Assembly (NCBI GenBank): GCA_017852615.1
Contig: JAFMKX010000015.1
Location: 13,360-21,077, forward strand
Direction of reading: 5' to 3'
Origin: Pontimonas sp.
GTDB taxonomy: Bacteria; Actinomycetota; Actinomycetes; Actinomycetales; Microbacteriaceae
DNA length: 7,718 nt
This document shows positions 6,793-7,718 of the stretch, in pieces. Below the pieces are notes generated by a model, which searched no databases, was not told where the DNA came from, and was given only the letters and a program-made list of their open reading frames with translations. A program made the position numbers and the translations under genes. Every line of letters starts with the position of its first letter. Position 1 is the first letter of the stretch.

Positions 6793-7463
6793 TTCTTTCC
6801 CCCCTTCGTGGGTAACTCAGTGTCATAACCTTGTGATTGTGCGTATTCCGCAAGCTTTTCCCGCAACAGTTTTCTTCCCCGATACAACCGGCTCATGACA
6901 GTTCCGACCGGTGTTTCCATGATTTCCGCTATTTCCTGATAGCTCAAACCCTCTACATCGGCGAAAAACACGGCCATCCTAAAATCTTCGGCAAGTTCCT
7001 GAAGGGCGTTTTTGACCACGCTGGCAGGCATGCGGTCTAGGGCCTCTGCCTCCGCGGACCGAGTCGCTGTTTGAGTCACAGAGGTTGCTTCACCAACTTG
7101 CCATTCTTCTAGATCATCCAGAGCAGACTGGAAACCTTCTCTCGAGCGCTTGCGATAAAGATTGATGTAGGTATTGGTCAAAATTCGATACAACCACGCT
7201 TTGAGATTGGTGCCCTGCTCATACTGACCAAAGGCAGCGAAGGCCTTCAAATAGGTCTCCTGCACCAGATCAGCCGCATCAGCAGGATTTTTTGCTAACC
7301 GCATGGCGGCCGCATAGAGCTGGTCCGCGAACGGAAGGGCTTGGGCGGCAAAATCACTGGCAGAGCTGCGGGGAGGTGAGGTTGGCGTAGCCATTGAGGA
7401 AGAGTCTACTAAGTCCGACTTGTGCCCCACCGAAACGGTGGGTAGAGAATCCACAGCCATCAC
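6789..7463 (-). CDS. sigR: ECF RNA polymerase sigma factor, SigR/SigH type (thiol-oxidative stress)
   Basis: Counted from GTG 7463 the product is 224 residues. Sigma region 2 spans about 44-108 and contains the hallmark stretch DLVQETYLKAFAAFGQYEQGTNLKAWLYRILTNTYINLYRKR. Region 4 spans about 150-202, with LSYQEIAEIMETPVGTVMSRLYRGRKLL as the helix-turn-helix for the -35 element. In actinobacteria this subgroup switches on thioredoxin, mycothiol and proteostasis genes after disulfide stress. The frame is open from TTG 7493, but a perfect ribosome-binding site GGAAGGAG (7479-7472) lies inside that extension. It is 8 bases from GTG 7463, 5 from GTG 7466 and 11 from ATG 7460, so one of these three is the likely start. 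ATG 7394 would remove a further low-complexity tail. It is followed by its anti-sigma gene with a GTGA overlap. A SigR-type promoter upstream (7534-7508) indicates autoregulation. Confidence 0.93.
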   Translation of the reverse strand: MMAVDSLPTVSVGHKSDLVDSSSMATPTSPPRSSASDFAAQALPFADQLYAAAMRLAKNPADAADLVQETYLKAFAAFGQYEQGTNLKAWLYRILTNTYINLYRKRSREGFQSALDDLEEWQVGEATSVTQTATRSAEAEALDRMPASVVKNALQELAEDFRMAVFFADVEGLSYQEIAEIMETPVGTVMSRLYRGRKLLREKLAEYAQSQGYDTELPTKGGKK

Positions 7464-7471
7464 CACAGCAT

Positions 7472-7479
7472 CTCCTTCC
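7472..7479 (-). promoter_or_regulatory. Strong ribosome-binding site for the sigma gene
   Basis: GGAAGGAG reads 5' to 3' on the minus strand from 7479 to 7472, with AGGAG 8 bases before GTG 7463 and 11 before ATG 7460. It favours one of these starts over the upstream TTG at 7493, for which no comparable site exists. Confidence 0.75.
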
Positions 7480-7497
7480 GGGAACTTCGACAAGCGT

Positions 7498-7503
7498 TAC
7501 TCT
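7498..7503 (+). promoter_or_regulatory. Candidate -10 element for aroA
   Basis: TACTCT fits TANNNT and ends 9 bases before the aroA ATG at 7513. No clear -35 and no Shine-Dalgarno sequence is visible, so aroA may be translated from a leaderless or nearly leaderless transcript, which is common in actinobacteria. It sits in the leader of the divergent sigma gene. Weak evidence. Confidence 0.25.
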
Positions 7504-7507
7504 GGTA

Positions 7508-7534
7508 AACGGATGAATACCGTGAAAAATTCCC
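7508..7534 (-). promoter_or_regulatory. SigR/SigH-type autoregulatory promoter of the sigma/anti-sigma operon
   Basis: On the minus strand GGGAAT (7534-7529, with a further G at 7535) is followed after exactly 18 bases by GTT (7510-7508). This matches the known SigR/SigH promoter consensus GGGAAT-N18-GTT with no mismatch. Transcription would start near 7502-7500, about 38 bases before GTG 7463, leaving room for the ribosome-binding site at 7479-7472. Its position just upstream of a SigR-like gene strongly suggests positive autoregulation. Nearly all of it lies inside the first codons of aroA on the other strand. Confidence 0.82.
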
Positions 7535-7718
7535 CAGGATGGGTGGCTCCAGAGCGTGCAACTGCGCTGCGCCACGTCTTGACGTTGCCTGGCTCCAAAT
7601 CTCTGACCAATCGGGAATTAGTTCTCTCTGCCCTTGCCGCGGGGCCCTCCCGGCTCAGGCGACCCTTACATTCGCGGGACACGGCTTTGATGGTGGAGGC
7701 ATTGCGCTCACTAGGGGC
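7513..7718 (+). CDS. aroA: 3-phosphoshikimate 1-carboxyvinyltransferase (EPSP synthase), N-terminal part cut by window edge
   Basis: From ATG 7513 the frame stays open to the end of the window (68 full codons). Residues about 23-41, LTLPGSKSLTNRELVLSAL, carry the substrate-binding 'PGSKS-TNR' signature of EPSP synthase, and SRDTALMVEALRSLG near the edge matches the following helix region. The enzyme joins shikimate 3-phosphate and phosphoenolpyruvate in the cytoplasm, the sixth step of the shikimate pathway to aromatic amino acids. The second conserved half of the protein lies outside the window. GTG 7522 is an alternative in-frame start. No ribosome-binding site precedes ATG 7513. The gene is divergent from the sigma gene, an arrangement also found near sigH in mycobacteria, and the sigma promoter overlaps its first codons. 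Confidence 0.93.
   Translation, partial: MNTVKNSPGWVAPERATALRHVLTLPGSKSLTNRELVLSALAAGPSRLRRPLHSRDTALMVEALRSLG

Noticed and set aside
7480..7507. GGGAAC (7480-7485) as a plus-strand SigR promoter for aroA
   Set aside because: The nearest GTT is only 9 bases away, and at 19 bases there is GTA. Transcription would begin at about the aroA start codon. The spacing and -10 do not fit well enough.
1..7718. Mobile elements, CRISPR arrays, tRNA/rRNA genes, toxin-antitoxin or defence systems
   Set aside because: Reading the window, I found no repeats of CRISPR type, no transposase or integrase motifs and no RNA gene signatures. The coding sequence is packed with conserved housekeeping and stress genes.

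Overview
The window reads as an ordinary chromosomal segment of an actinobacterium. Three things point there: an E2-E1 fusion 2-oxoglutarate decarboxylase/dehydrogenase of the Kgd/OdhA type, a SigR/SigH-like sigma factor with a zinc-binding anti-sigma partner of the mycothiol/thiol-stress type, and aroA placed divergently beside that sigma factor. The base composition looks moderate (mid-50s % GC by eye, not counted). With the protein flavour, this suggests a Microbacteriaceae-like lineage, possibly a small planktonic one; that placement is inference.

Layout. Positions 1-2650 hold a minus-strand run: two tandem CNNM/CorC-type membrane proteins joined by a 4-base ATGA overlap, then, 39 bases downstream, the N-terminal end of a PfkB-family sugar kinase that runs off the left edge. 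Positions 2651 to about 2839 are the divergent control region between this run and kgd; it holds candidate promoters, a small hairpin at the first CNNM start, and a possible 24-codon leader ORF. Positions 2840-6565 hold kgd on the plus strand. Its stop codon and that of the convergent anti-sigma gene lie on the same four bases (CTAG, 6562-6565). Positions 6562-7463 hold anti-sigma and sigma genes on the minus strand, joined by a GTGA overlap. Positions 7513-7718 hold the start of aroA on the plus strand, cut by the right edge.

The best regulatory signal is a textbook SigR-type promoter (GGGAAT, 18 bases, GTT) at 7534-7508 on the minus strand, facing the sigma gene and lying almost wholly inside the first codons of aroA. 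It predicts autoregulation of the sigma/anti-sigma operon by thiol-oxidative stress, with an antisense or interference cost to aroA. I see no mobile element, CRISPR array, tRNA, rRNA or defence system, and no clear new system. The points worth a second look concern regulatory architecture and start sites.
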